DNA of 64,000 bases from Corynebacterium sanguinis (lineage in GTDB: Bacteria > Actinomycetota > Actinomycetes > Mycobacteriales > Mycobacteriaceae), in the NCBI RefSeq assembly GCF_007641235.1, contig NZ_CP038157.1, forward strand, positions 2,046,001 to 2,110,000, in the 5' to 3' direction. The notes beneath the pieces were generated by a model that worked only from the letters and a program-made list of their open reading frames with translations, was not told the DNA's origin and made no database searches. The position numbers and the translations under genes were made by a program. This document shows positions 28,252 to 36,030 of the stretch, piece after piece. Positions within the stretch are counted from its first letter, which is position 1, and each line of letters starts with the position of its first letter.

Positions 28252-28662
28252 ATGACTGATTCCACTTCCCCGAACAACAGCTTTGAGGCTGGCATTAACG
28301 TGCGCCGCGAGGTGATGGGCGACGAGTTCGTCGAGGCTGCACTCGCCCGCGCGAAGGGTTCCGACGGCGAGGAGCTGCAGCACCACATCACCTCCACCGT
28401 ATGGGGGTCGGTGTGGACGCGCGAGGGGCTGAGTCGCCGCGACCGCAGCCTGCTCAACATCGGCATGCTCGTCGCCCTGCGCGCGACCGAGGAGCTGCGC
28501 GGTCACGTGCGCGGCGCGCTGACTAATGGGCTGAGCCGCGAGGAGATCACCGAGGCGATCATCCACGCCAGTGGTTACTGTGGCGCGCCCGCCGCGCTGT
28601 CCGCGATGAAGGTCGCCCAAGAGGTGCTGGAGGCCGAGCTTGGACCGAAGACCGACGCGTAG
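28252..28662 (+). CDS. Carboxymuconolactone decarboxylase family protein
   Basis: A 136-residue PcaC-like protein. Conserved positions E/H and C appear in ELRGHVRGALTNG and SGYCGAPAAL, as in 4-carboxymuconolactone decarboxylase. No other protocatechuate genes are nearby, so it may instead be an alkylhydroperoxidase-fold enzyme of other function. It lies 23 nt after the phosphoesterase on the same strand. Confidence 0.8.
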   Translation: MTDSTSPNNSFEAGINVRREVMGDEFVEAALARAKGSDGEELQHHITSTVWGSVWTREGLSRRDRSLLNIGMLVALRATEELRGHVRGALTNGLSREEITEAIIHASGYCGAPAALSAMKVAQEVLEAELGPKTDA

Positions 28663-29155
28663 CCTGGGCGTTTTACCGGGGCGGGTTGCGAGCGCCAAGC
28701 GCGCGCAGGCGCCGATGCTTGTCGATGCCGGCGCGCCCGCTACGCGGTTTCGCCGCGAGGTGCTTATCGACGCCCCCTTCCACGCCGCAGGCGAACGCCT
28801 CATGTCCTGGCAGGTGCAGCGCAGCGCGTTTCGCGTGCGGTCGAGCGTGCCCCGCGTCACTCCCGGCGCGATCGTCGAGATGAGCCCGAGCGTGCTCCCT
28901 TTACGGTTCTATTGCCGTGTTACCGAGGTCATCGACGAGCCGAACCGCATCGGGTTTGTGTACGCGGCGCTGCCCGGACACCCGGAGCGCGGCGAGGAGC
29001 GCTTCGTGGTGGAGCGGCGCGCCGGTGGCGAGGTGGCTTTTGTGATTGAGGCGATCTCGCGGCCGTCGACACGCGCGTGGGCGAGCCTCGGTGTACTGCT
29101 GCGGGCGGGCCAGGAAGTGATCACGCGGGTGTGTTACCTGCGCGCGCTGGGTTAG
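28640..29155 (+). CDS. DUF1990-like protein
   Basis: A 171-residue protein resembling DUF1990 in its C-terminal two thirds (VEMSPSVLPLRFYCRV, GHPERGEERFVV, RPSTRAWASLG). The start is uncertain: TTG 28640 has a GGAGG 6 nt upstream and overlaps the previous gene by 23 nt, while an in-frame ATG at 28715 would shorten it by 25 residues. No signal peptide or metal site. Function unknown. Confidence 0.65.
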   Translation: MDRRPTRSLGVLPGRVASAKRAQAPMLVDAGAPATRFRREVLIDAPFHAAGERLMSWQVQRSAFRVRSSVPRVTPGAIVEMSPSVLPLRFYCRVTEVIDEPNRIGFVYAALPGHPERGEERFVVERRAGGEVAFVIEAISRPSTRAWASLGVLLRAGQEVITRVCYLRALG

Positions 29156-29186
29156 AAAAAACCCGGACTCCATGCAGGAATCCGGG
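29156..29186 (-). terminator. Terminator of the left tRNA-Glu gene
   Basis: On the minus strand CCCGGATTCC pairs with GGAGTCCGGG (one G-U) over a 5-nt loop and is followed by six T. It ends 8 nt from the tRNA 3' end. Confidence 0.85.
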
Positions 29187-29193
29187 CTGGTTG

Positions 29194-29266
29194 TACCCCG
29201 TACGGGATTTGAACCCGTGTTACCGCCGTGAGAGGGCGACGTCCTAGGCCGCTAGACGAACGGGGC
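29194..29266 (-). tRNA. tRNA-Glu (anticodon CTC), left copy
   Basis: A complete 73-nt cloverleaf: acceptor GCCCCGT / ACGGGGT, anticodon loop CTCTCAC giving CTC, and T-loop GTTCAAATC. CCA is not encoded (ACAA follows). All 73 nt are identical to the tRNA-Glu at 47796-47868, which does encode CCA. Confidence 0.95.
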
Positions 29267-29357
29267 GCGTTCTTTCTGTCGTTTGCGACTCCTAAAAGAT
29301 AGAACACGCCCCCGCTATCCGACAAATCAGCAGGTCGGCACCCCTACCGCGGGCGGG

Positions 29358-30245
29358 TTACTTCTCGATCTTGTTGCCGTTGTCGTCGTACTTGTAGAAA
29401 CCCTCGCCGTCGCCCTGGCCGGAGCGACCTTCCTCGATCATCTGCTTGGCGATCTCGGTGAACTTCTTCTTCCACTCCGGCTGGTCCTCGCCGGAACCCT
29501 CAGTAACGTTAACGATGGAGCGCATGCCGATCATGTCCATGATCTCGAACGGTCCCACTTCGGTGCTCATGGCGATGCGCCAGTCCTTGTCAATCTGGTC
29601 GACGTCAGCGACATCGTTGACGTAGAGGTACTGCGCTGCCTGCAGGAACGGAACCATCATGGTGTTGAGGAGATAGGCGCGCTGCTCCTTCTTCAGCACG
29701 ACGGGTGCGAGGTCAGCCTCGTGGGCGAACTCCTCGACAATGTCGCGGTACTTCAGGTCCGTCTCCGGGTTCGGCATGATCTCAACAATGTTCTTGACCC
29801 ATACGCGGTTGGCGAAGTGGGTGTTGACGAAGCGCTTCGGGTCGCCGGAGGCGTCCGCAATCTCGCTGCCGAGCAGCGACGAGGTGTTGGTGCAGAAGAT
29901 GGTGTGCGACGGTGCTGCCTTGCCCAGCTTCTCCCAGGTGGAGCGCTTCAGGTCGAGCTTCTCCGGAACTGCCTCAATAATAATGTCCGCCTCAGCGACG
30001 GCTGCTTCCATGTCCGTGGTCAGCGAGAGGTTCTCGTGAGCCTTGGCGACGCTTTCCTCGCTAGCGGTGTCGAGGTCGGCGATCATGGACTTGCCAATGG
30101 ATTTAAAACGTCCCTTGGCGGCCTCAACCGCGTCGTCGTTGATGTCCCATGCGGTGACCTTAAACCCGGCGTGAGCGACGACGAATGCGATCTGGGCGCC
30201 CAGGACGCCTGAACCGATGACGGAAACGTTCTTAATGTCAGTCAT
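29358..30245 (-). CDS. 3-hydroxyacyl-CoA dehydrogenase
   Basis: An NAD-dependent enzyme of the 3-hydroxybutyryl-CoA dehydrogenase type, 295 residues from ATG 30245 (MTDIKNVSVIGSG), with AAAGGAAG as ribosome site. The Rossmann GSGVLGAQIA and VTAWDIND are present, and TNTSSLLGSEIA with NTHFANRVW marks the catalytic region. It works in fatty-acid or butyrate-type oxidation or reduction. It stands alone, with no thiolase or enoyl-CoA hydratase beside it. Confidence 0.88.
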   Translation of the reverse strand: MTDIKNVSVIGSGVLGAQIAFVVAHAGFKVTAWDINDDAVEAAKGRFKSIGKSMIADLDTASEESVAKAHENLSLTTDMEAAVAEADIIIEAVPEKLDLKRSTWEKLGKAAPSHTIFCTNTSSLLGSEIADASGDPKRFVNTHFANRVWVKNIVEIMPNPETDLKYRDIVEEFAHEADLAPVVLKKEQRAYLLNTMMVPFLQAAQYLYVNDVADVDQIDKDWRIAMSTEVGPFEIMDMIGMRSIVNVTEGSGEDQPEWKKKFTEIAKQMIEEGRSGQGDGEGFYKYDDNGNKIEK

Positions 30246-30332
30246 GACACTTCCTTTGCTGTAACGAAAATTTTTAATGTACGTGTCCAAGAATACACCG
30301 CTTACGGGAGAGTGCCAGGTTGCTCTATTGAG

Positions 30333-31526
30333 CTACAGCGCGATCAAACCGATGACGGCGGCGGCAATCACGACCGCCCACGCCGGCAGTTTCCACGCCT
30401 GCAGCGCGGTAAACGATGCCGCAGCCACAGCCATCGTGGCCGCGGAGGTCACACCGGCGATGAATACAGGGTCGTACAGCGCGGCGGCGAGGATGCCCAC
30501 CACGGCCGCGTTCGCACCAGCGATTGCGCGCGCCGTGGCCGCGTGCTTGCGCAAGCCCTCCCACAGCGGCAACGCCCCGAGGACGAGGAGGGCGGCGGGA
30601 AGGAAAATCGCGATCGTCGCCACCACGGCCCCGATCGCCCAGTGCACCCCTTGGGCGGATGCGCCGAGGAAGGAGGCGAAGGTGAACAGCGGACCCGGCA
30701 CCGCCTGCGCGGCGCCGTACCCGGCGAGGAAGGTGTCGTGGTCAACCAGCCCGGTGGGCACGGTCGCGCTCTCCAGCAGCGGTAGGACAACGTGGCCGCC
30801 GCCGAAGACGAGCGCACCGGCGCGGTAGAAGGTGTCAGCGATAAAGGCTGTTGTGCTGCTGGCCGCGGCCGCGAGCACAGGCAGAAGCACGAGCAGGGCT
30901 GCGAAAACCGCGAGCGTCGCGAACGCCACGCTCTTCGGCACCCGCGAGCTAAACCCAACGTCATCGTCTGCATCGGGAGTCGCCCGGAGCGCTGCGAGCC
31001 CCGCGACCATACCAACGACGATCGCGCCGACCTGGACGAACGGGTTGGGGATTAAAAGCACAAGGATGAATGCCGCCAGGGCGATACCCGCGCGGATCTT
31101 GTCGGTGATCAGCGACTTTGTCATGCCGAGAACCGCGTGCGCAACGACGGCGACCGCCGCGGCTTTCAGGCCCGCCAGCCACCCGGCGTCGGAGATGTCC
31201 CCCATGACCGCGACCCCAAGGGCAAAGAGTACAAGCGCGATTACCGACGGCATGGTGAACGCGAACCACGCCGCGAACATGCCGAGGTAGCCGGCGCGTT
31301 GTAACCCGACCGCCATGCCTACCTGGCTTGAGGCGGGCCCGGGCAGGAATTGGCACAGGGCGACCAAGTCGGCGTAGGTCTTCTCGCTCATCCACTTGCG
31401 CCTGGACACGAACTCGTCGCGGAAGTAGCCGAGGTGCGCCGTCGGCCCTCCGAAGGAGGTCAGCCCGAGGCGGAGGAAGACGGAGAAGACTTCGGCGACG
31501 TTACCTTTAACCTGCTGTGTAGACAT
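30333..31526 (-). CDS. chrA: Chromate transporter ChrA
   Basis: A membrane protein of about 397 residues with two related halves, the long-chain CHR architecture. FLRLGLTSFGGPTAHLGYF in the first half and FGGGHVVLPLLE in the second are the typical CHR motifs, and the FLPGPASSQ stretch is also characteristic. It exports chromate or a related oxyanion. The start is uncertain: ATG 31526 sits 1 nt after a GTGAGA-TCTCAC palindrome with no clear ribosome site, and GTG 31544 at the far edge of the palindrome is the alternative. Confidence 0.85.
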   Translation of the reverse strand: MSTQQVKGNVAEVFSVFLRLGLTSFGGPTAHLGYFRDEFVSRRKWMSEKTYADLVALCQFLPGPASSQVGMAVGLQRAGYLGMFAAWFAFTMPSVIALVLFALGVAVMGDISDAGWLAGLKAAAVAVVAHAVLGMTKSLITDKIRAGIALAAFILVLLIPNPFVQVGAIVVGMVAGLAALRATPDADDDVGFSSRVPKSVAFATLAVFAALLVLLPVLAAAASSTTAFIADTFYRAGALVFGGGHVVLPLLESATVPTGLVDHDTFLAGYGAAQAVPGPLFTFASFLGASAQGVHWAIGAVVATIAIFLPAALLVLGALPLWEGLRKHAATARAIAGANAAVVGILAAALYDPVFIAGVTSAATMAVAAASFTALQAWKLPAWAVVIAAAVIGLIAL

Positions 31527-31527
31527 C

Positions 31528-31544
31528 GTGAGATAGCGTCTCAC
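31528..31544. promoter_or_regulatory. Palindrome at the chrA start
   Basis: GTGAGA (31528-31533) and TCTCAC (31539-31544) form a perfect 6-bp inverted repeat around TAGCG, immediately before the chrA ATG. It could be an operator or a hairpin over the translation start. Confidence 0.4.
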
Positions 31545-31574
31545 AATTCGCGGCGTGCTGCCGGGTTCGCGAGC

Positions 31575-31988
31575 TTAGTCCGGGTGGCGCGGGTTGATCA
31601 GGCCGGAACCCGCCGGCGCGTGGGCTGGGTCCTCGCCGAGCTCGACCTGCTTGTTGTTCTCATCGACGAAGATGACCCGCGGGCTGTAGTCCTTAAGCTC
31701 CTGCTCCTCGTAATGCGCATACCCGATGATGATGACGAGGTCGCCGGGGCTGATCAGGCGGGCGGCGGCGCCGTTGATGCCGATCACGCCCGTGCCCCGG
31801 TCGCCCGTGATGGCGTAGGTGGTCAGTCGGTTGCCGTTGTTGATGTCAACGACGTCGATCTGCTCACCCTCGTAGATGTCCGCAGCCTCCATGAGGTCAG
31901 CGTCGATGGTGCATGAGCCGACGTAGTGGAGGTCGGCCTGCGTGACGGTCGCTCGGTGAATCTTGGACTTCAGCATGGTTCGCAGCAC
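31575..31988 (-). CDS. panD: Aspartate 1-decarboxylase (pyruvoyl)
   Basis: Makes beta-alanine for pantothenate. The GTG start at 31988 gives 137 residues in line with corynebacterial PanD ([15 protein letters not shown]); the frame opens 10 codons earlier. The self-cleavage site is Gly24-Ser25 in [12 protein letters not shown], which yields the pyruvoyl group. [12 protein letters not shown] is also conserved. No other pan genes are adjacent. Confidence 0.93.
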   Translation of the reverse strand: MLRTMLKSKIHRATVTQADLHYVGSCTIDADLMEAADIYEGEQIDVVDINNGNRLTTYAITGDRGTGVIGINGAAARLISPGDLVIIIGYAHYEEQELKDYSPRVIFVDENNKQVELGEDPAHAPAGSGLINPRHPD

Positions 31989-32023
31989 GGGTGCGAGTCT
32001 AGTGGCCGAATCCCGCATCGCGT

Positions 32024-32491
32024 TTATGAGGCCCCGTCCAGTACCGCGTTGACCTTGACGCGCAGGGTCTCAGCACTTACAACGGCGGCGAGCCTGCTGG
32101 GCGTGTCCGGAGCGACGGACAGGCGCGTGAGCATGGTCTCTAGCCTCCTGCGTTCGGTGCGCAAAGCCGCGGGGTTGGTGTAGAGCGTGCCTTCCAAGGA
32201 CGTGCCCACACCACGGGTGCGGATCAGCTCGTCCAGGTCAACGAGTGTCGCCAGCAGGTCGCGTTCAGATTCAACGCTCATCTGGGCTACCGTCTCCCCG
32301 ATCTCATCGACCTCGCGCGCTCTTTTTACCTCGCTGACCGCATGTGCGACGATGCCCCCTCCCACGATGATCCCGCCGAGTGCGACAACCCCGGCGAGCA
32401 TGACGAGAGCAATCGCGAGAGCCCACATCAGCAGCCCAATGAGGAAGGCGACGCCGACTAGAAGCGCGCACCCGACTCCCTTACGATCCAT
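32024..32491 (-). CDS. Small membrane protein of unknown function
   Basis: A 155-residue protein from ATG 32491 ([16 protein letters not shown]) with two hydrophobic segments at about residues 7-50 and a charged, helical C-terminal cytoplasmic part. The longer open frame begins upstream, but this ATG overlaps the stop of the 94-residue gene by 11 nt, so coupling supports it. No family recognised. Confidence 0.6.
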   Translation of the reverse strand: MDRKGVGCALLVGVAFLIGLLMWALAIALVMLAGVVALGGIIVGGGIVAHAVSEVKRAREVDEIGETVAQMSVESERDLLATLVDLDELIRTRGVGTSLEGTLYTNPAALRTERRRLETMLTRLSVAPDTPSRLAAVVSAETLRVKVNAVLDGAS

Positions 32492-32765
32492 TGCCCAGAC
32501 TTTCCATGAGCACGGCCCCGGCATCGAACAACAGGCCCGCCACAACGCCTGCGGCGATGATGACCAACGCCGCCAGAGCCACCGCGCCGATAATGGATCG
32601 TCCGGGCGATCCCGGGTGGTCGGCAATGTCCTCCGCGATGCGCCGTGCTGCCGCGGAGAAATCGTCCAAGTCACTGTTGGAGTGCAGCGTCACGCGCCGG
32701 GCGCGCAAGGAGTTCACGTCGGCCAGCGTGGTTTGTGGGCCGGAGGTGTCAGGAGTAGCAGTCAT
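32481..32765 (-). CDS. Small single-pass membrane protein of unknown function
   Basis: A 94-residue protein: a charged N-terminal half and one hydrophobic segment near the C terminus (IIGAVALAALVIIAAGVVAG, residues about 58-77). It overlaps the following membrane-protein gene and forms a two-gene unit with it. No homologue recognised; it is the last backbone-like gene before the island. Confidence 0.55.
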   Translation of the reverse strand: MTATPDTSGPQTTLADVNSLRARRVTLHSNSDLDDFSAAARRIAEDIADHPGSPGRSIIGAVALAALVIIAAGVVAGLLFDAGAVLMESLGNGS

Positions 32766-32830
32766 GCCCCGAACGCTAGCGCCGGTGCGCGACAGTGATC
32801 GTTACGTGTTCGACACCGTGTTCGGAAATC

Positions 32831-32865
32831 AAAAAAGGCAGCCGGTGCTACCGACTGCCTTTTTC
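32831..32865. terminator. Bidirectional terminator at the island's left edge
   Basis: AAAAAGGCAG and CTGCCTTTTT pair over 10 bp, with an inner CGGT/ACCG helix. A and T runs on both sides let it work in both directions. It separates the two membrane-protein genes from the island. Confidence 0.8.
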
Positions 32866-33072
32866 TGTGTACGCCAAGCATCACGCAACATATACGAGGT
32901 GTTGTCAAGCGGACGCGAGATGCTCCAGGAGGCCAGCCTACCTCTGTAAAGTTCCTGATACCGTCATGTTTGAATATTGGCCAGCGCCGGGCCCTTTAAG
33001 CCACAACTGGCGGACGCAATGAGGCGGTTTTAGGTTAAATGGGCGTAACAAGAATGCCCAGAGCTAAGGCGA
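32866..33072. other. Left junction of the island, no gene seen
   Basis: About 200 bp where base composition shifts from the GC-rich backbone to the AT-richer island. It contains a short TGGGC-GCCCA stem (about 33039-33059) that might weakly end the AAA+ gene transcript. No tRNA fragment or att copy matching the right end was found by eye. Confidence 0.4.
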
Positions 33073-34224
33073 CTAAGGATTGATACTTTCCGCTGTCTCC
33101 AGAAGAGCCATTGCTAATTTATGACCAATAATCTGATCAATCACGCTACTCAGTTTTCGAATATTACCGAGCTGCTTCGAGTGGCTCTTAAGATTTATTT
33201 TGAGTTCATCAGCATTGAGGATGGATGCCTCTTTATGAGTCAGCTCTTTAAACTTCACATCGACCAACCGGTCGATAATTTTCTCCACCTCGAAACCGAT
33301 TAACGGATGGAACTCGATAAAGGCATCGAACCTTGAGTAAAGCGCTTCGCCTAGCGCCTTTTTCACTGCACTCTCTGAACCGTAATTCGACGTACAAATA
33401 ATCAGCGACCTGCCAACCTTTACTCTATAGTTCTTGTCTTCCAACACACCCTCGTCAAACAGCTCATAGAAGGCGCTATGGAAAACTGAACTTGCTTTAT
33501 CAAACTCATCGAAGAGAATTACACTTGATTCTCTCTCCATCAGGTCCAGTGCGAGCGAGGGTTCTTGGTGACTTCCTCCGAAAACATAAGAGGCAAATTT
33601 TTCGCTGTGTAGCATTGAAAATTGCTTTCGGAAAAGCAATCCTCCCGTGAGGCGACTGATAAACTTCGCAGTCTCGGTTTTACCAACCCCTGATGGCCCA
33701 TAAAACATCACGACAACGGGTCCATCTACATTCTGACGCGTCAACTGATACATCGCCGCAAGAAGTTCGCTCTTAACCGAGTCTTGGCCTACGAGGTGGT
33801 CTTGGAAATCAGCGTTGAACTCTTGCAGCACTCGCGCATCAAAACTGCCTAGCTCGTAAGAAACTTCCTCAACCTCGGCCACTCGTTCAAGGTGAGATCT
33901 AACGAGCTCAGGAGGATTATTCAAATAGATATTCTTCGGACCAACTGACCGCACTAACCCTGCAAAATTTGAGATCGTTGCTTCTGTCAGACTGGCGTAG
34001 TCTCCAGATTCTGCCAAAACATGCTCCGGGCCTTCCTCGACATTTTCAGGCTCTGTCTCCGAAGGGCTGGAGGCGCGTTTATCCACGATGCTGAACTGTC
34101 TATTGAGGTTGTCGAGCTCGTAAACGATATCTAGTAACGATTCCGCCTCCAGCCCTGCTGTCTCTGCTTTAAACCAGGATGAAGGTCCATAGTAAATATA
34201 GGCCTTCATGTCATGGGTCGCCAT
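33073..34224 (-). CDS. Clp-like AAA+ ATPase coupled to a DUF6414 protein
   Basis: A 383-residue protein with one AAA+ module of the ClpA/ClpB second-domain type. Walker A GPSGVGKT is at 176-183, Walker B ILFDE at 236-240, sensor-1 ICTSN at 276-280, and the arginine-finger stretch YSRFDAFIEFHPL at 296-308 corresponds to the Clp FLNRID motif. Residues 1-140 have no recognisable domain and may sense a partner or substrate. No N-terminal Clp domain, M-domain or ClpP loop is seen. Its ATG overlaps the DUF6414 stop (TAATG), so the two are made together. It lies inside an AT-rich defence island. Function unknown; an anti-phage role is inferred from context. Confidence 0.8.
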   Translation of the reverse strand: MATHDMKAYIYYGPSSWFKAETAGLEAESLLDIVYELDNLNRQFSIVDKRASSPSETEPENVEEGPEHVLAESGDYASLTEATISNFAGLVRSVGPKNIYLNNPPELVRSHLERVAEVEEVSYELGSFDARVLQEFNADFQDHLVGQDSVKSELLAAMYQLTRQNVDGPVVVMFYGPSGVGKTETAKFISRLTGGLLFRKQFSMLHSEKFASYVFGGSHQEPSLALDLMERESSVILFDEFDKASSVFHSAFYELFDEGVLEDKNYRVKVGRSLIICTSNYGSESAVKKALGEALYSRFDAFIEFHPLIGFEVEKIIDRLVDVKFKELTHKEASILNADELKINLKSHSKQLGNIRKLSSVIDQIIGHKLAMALLETAESINP

Positions 34225-35003
34225 TACGCACCGCTTTCTACACCGGCCAGGATGATGTCGTAAACCGGCAGCTTGTTATCGCCAGAGGCTCCGGATGAAT
34301 CAGAGTGAGATTCTTCGATGAAGCTAGCAAGTTTAAGATCTCGGGAAGAGTTTTGAGCTAGTTCTGACTCAATATTCAAACTCAGTTCCGTAGTATGACC
34401 GACTTCAATGCCATGAAAAACTAAGTTCATTCGTGATAGATCCGAGAGTCCGTAACTGTTCCGGAAGGCGCGGATGTTGAAGCGCAAGACAATCTTGCGT
34501 TGAGTCGCATCTTCGCCGATTAGCTCGTAATAACCCTTCGCCTTCTCCAGCGCTTCATCCATCAATGCCATATTGAAGTCAGCGTCTTCTGCGCGAGCTG
34601 CGATCATGTATGGCGTAAACATCTTCATGAAAGCCATGGAATTCTCGGCGGCATAAACCCGAAACCCATTCAGTTTTGAAATTCTTAGATCGCCACTAGA
34701 AGATTCCAGGTAGTCAGTCAAGATCGTGTTTGACAGCGTCTTGCTTAAAATACTTCCGCCGGCTAGAGAGGCTTCAGCCCCGGCTCCCAGTTCGCCTGCA
34801 CCGCCGATAAAGGGAAGCCAACTAAGCTTTGCACTGAGTTTAGCTTCTACGCTGGCATGGGTTTCGACAGTCCTCGTGCCAATGGTCTCTTTGGTTGATT
34901 CGAGACTGCCTCCTGCAACGATATCTAAGTAGTCAGACGCTGTATCCTGGTCAAAATAGACTACTTTAACGATCGATCGTTGCTCCTGCTTTTCCTTTGC
35001 CAT
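34224..35003 (-). CDS. DUF6414 family protein, partner of the AAA+ ATPase
   Basis: A 259-residue soluble protein opening with the family-type KVVYFDQDTASDYLDIVAGG (residues 13-32). A glycine- and alanine-rich stretch near residues 60-85 (GGAGELGAGAEASLAGG) could form a small hydrophobic hairpin, and a beta-rich C-terminal half follows. I recognise it as DUF6414, a family without a known role. An AGGAG site lies 5 nt before ATG 35003, and the AT-rich gap upstream looks like a separate promoter. It ends overlapping the ATPase start. Confidence 0.72.
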   Translation of the reverse strand: MAKEKQEQRSIVKVVYFDQDTASDYLDIVAGGSLESTKETIGTRTVETHASVEAKLSAKLSWLPFIGGAGELGAGAEASLAGGSILSKTLSNTILTDYLESSSGDLRISKLNGFRVYAAENSMAFMKMFTPYMIAARAEDADFNMALMDEALEKAKGYYELIGEDATQRKIVLRFNIRAFRNSYGLSDLSRMNLVFHGIEVGHTTELSLNIESELAQNSSRDLKLASFIEESHSDSSGASGDNKLPVYDIILAGVESGA

Positions 35004-35099
35004 CTAAGCTCCTAAATAGTTTTACTCTTAAAATAAGTATAACTTATAGTACTTTGTTTAATGAGCTGAGTTTGCCGAGTAACCCATCGCCAAATCCGC
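35004..35099 (-). promoter_or_regulatory. AT-rich promoter-like gap before the DUF6414 gene
   Basis: Ninety-six base pairs, strongly AT-rich, with a TATACT -10-like hexamer and the inverted repeat ATAAG-TTATA-CTTAT overlapping it (minus-strand reading). AGGAG precedes the DUF6414 ATG. The likely promoter of the DUF6414/AAA+ pair. Confidence 0.5.
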
Positions 35100-35321
35100 T
35101 TACGAATGGGTATCCTGTTGGCTCTGTTGGTTCATCCGGAGTTTCTGGCTAGTGTCGAAAATTTCTCCATTACTCGCGGCAGTTTCAGGAGTAATCTCCA
35201 GCTCTCGATACACTCTAAGTGATGGCCAGCGCAATCTTGCCTGGTAGAGTACTTTTTCAGCCTCATCGTCTCCAACGAGAGCATTCAGGTCCTGCTTAAA
35301 CTTAGTGTCAGATTGAGCCAT
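35100..35321 (-). CDS. Small protein of unknown function
   Basis: A 73-residue protein from ATG 35321 (MAQSDTKFKQDLN); a TTG 9 nt upstream also opens the frame. It is acidic in the first third (GDDEAEKVL), with a central RLRWPSLRVYRELEI and a glutamine-rich tail. It lies between the Cap15-type effector and the DUF6414 gene. It might be a regulator or an antitoxin-like partner of either system; nothing in the sequence decides. Confidence 0.45.
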   Translation of the reverse strand: MAQSDTKFKQDLNALVGDDEAEKVLYQARLRWPSLRVYRELEITPETAASNGEIFDTSQKLRMNQQSQQDTHS

Positions 35322-35330
35322 CGACGACAA

Positions 35331-35351
35331 TTCTCAATCTGGATTTGAGAA
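35331..35351. repeat. Perfect 7-bp hairpin between cap15 and the small gene
   Basis: TTCTCAA (35331-35337) and TTGAGAA (35345-35351) around TCTGGAT. It starts 1 nt after the cap15 stop on the transcribed strand, so it could attenuate, protect an mRNA end, or bind a regulator. Confidence 0.5.
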
Positions 35352-35352
35352 A

Positions 35353-36030
35353 TCAATGACTGCTCGTTGATTCTTGTACGGCTTCCTGACTGGCACGGAT
35401 TGAGTCTGCGTAACGGTCCGCTGCGTTGAAGGACGGATAGCCGCTCGAACGGTCCACAAATTCCATAACCAGATCTCCCTTCGTTGGCCTATCAGTAAAG
35501 TATCGCCCTTCAATTTGAGTTGGCTTAAGTGATGTCGGCGCTAGCGTACCGACGCCAATGTTCCTCGTAATGAAAGACGTCTCAGAGATTTTTGGCATGC
35601 CATCATAAATGTAGCTCAGGCAATCGACCTCATTCTCGGGTGTGTTTATCCAGCTGAATCCAGTACTTCTACTGGAGCTCTGCAACGTATACAGCTTAAG
35701 GTGAATAGACCAGAAAGTTTGCCTGACCTCTAAATAGGCCACCACTGGGCCCCAGTTGCCGCCTTCTGGAATCGCAGAATCCTCATGAGGAGTGAGCGTA
35801 ACTCTCCATAACCCACGGAGATCAGGTCGTCGAAAGAGCCTTATTATCCCTGGCCAACGCCAAATCCATAGATCCCAGGCCATTACAAATCCCGCAGCCA
35901 AGATCGGAAACATGGATACCAAGACCCTCCACCACGGTGGTAGGTCGAATCCCAAGACGAAAATCAGAACGGCATACGCACTGGAGACAATGATAACGAC
36001 GGCTCGAACTAAACCAATTGGCCGCGCCAT
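35353..36030 (-). CDS. cap15: CBASS effector of the Cap15 (2TM, beta-barrel) type
   Basis: A 225-residue protein with two N-terminal membrane segments (about residues 8-26 and 33-49) and a soluble beta-rich domain that begins DLRGLWRVTLTP, the pattern of the SMODS-associated 2TM beta-strand effectors. In characterised systems Cap15 oligomerises on binding a cyclic nucleotide and disrupts the inner membrane, killing infected cells. It starts directly after the CD-NTase stop with no spacer (TAA ATG). The assignment rests on architecture plus neighbour. Confidence 0.8.
   Translation of the reverse strand: MARPIGLVRAVVIIVSSAYAVLIFVLGFDLPPWWRVLVSMFPILAAGFVMAWDLWIWRWPGIIRLFRRPDLRGLWRVTLTPHEDSAIPEGGNWGPVVAYLEVRQTFWSIHLKLYTLQSSSRSTGFSWINTPENEVDCLSYIYDGMPKISETSFITRNIGVGTLAPTSLKPTQIEGRYFTDRPTKGDLVMEFVDRSSGYPSFNAADRYADSIRASQEAVQESTSSH

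Noticed and set aside
32491..32949. A 152-codon plus-strand ORF at the island's left edge
   Set aside because: It overlaps two coupled minus-strand genes and runs through the bidirectional terminator.
32866..33072. A copy of the tRNA-Glu 3' end marking the left att site
   Set aside because: Scanned by eye; only an 8-nt match (GCCTACCT) to tRNA-Gln was seen, no better than chance.
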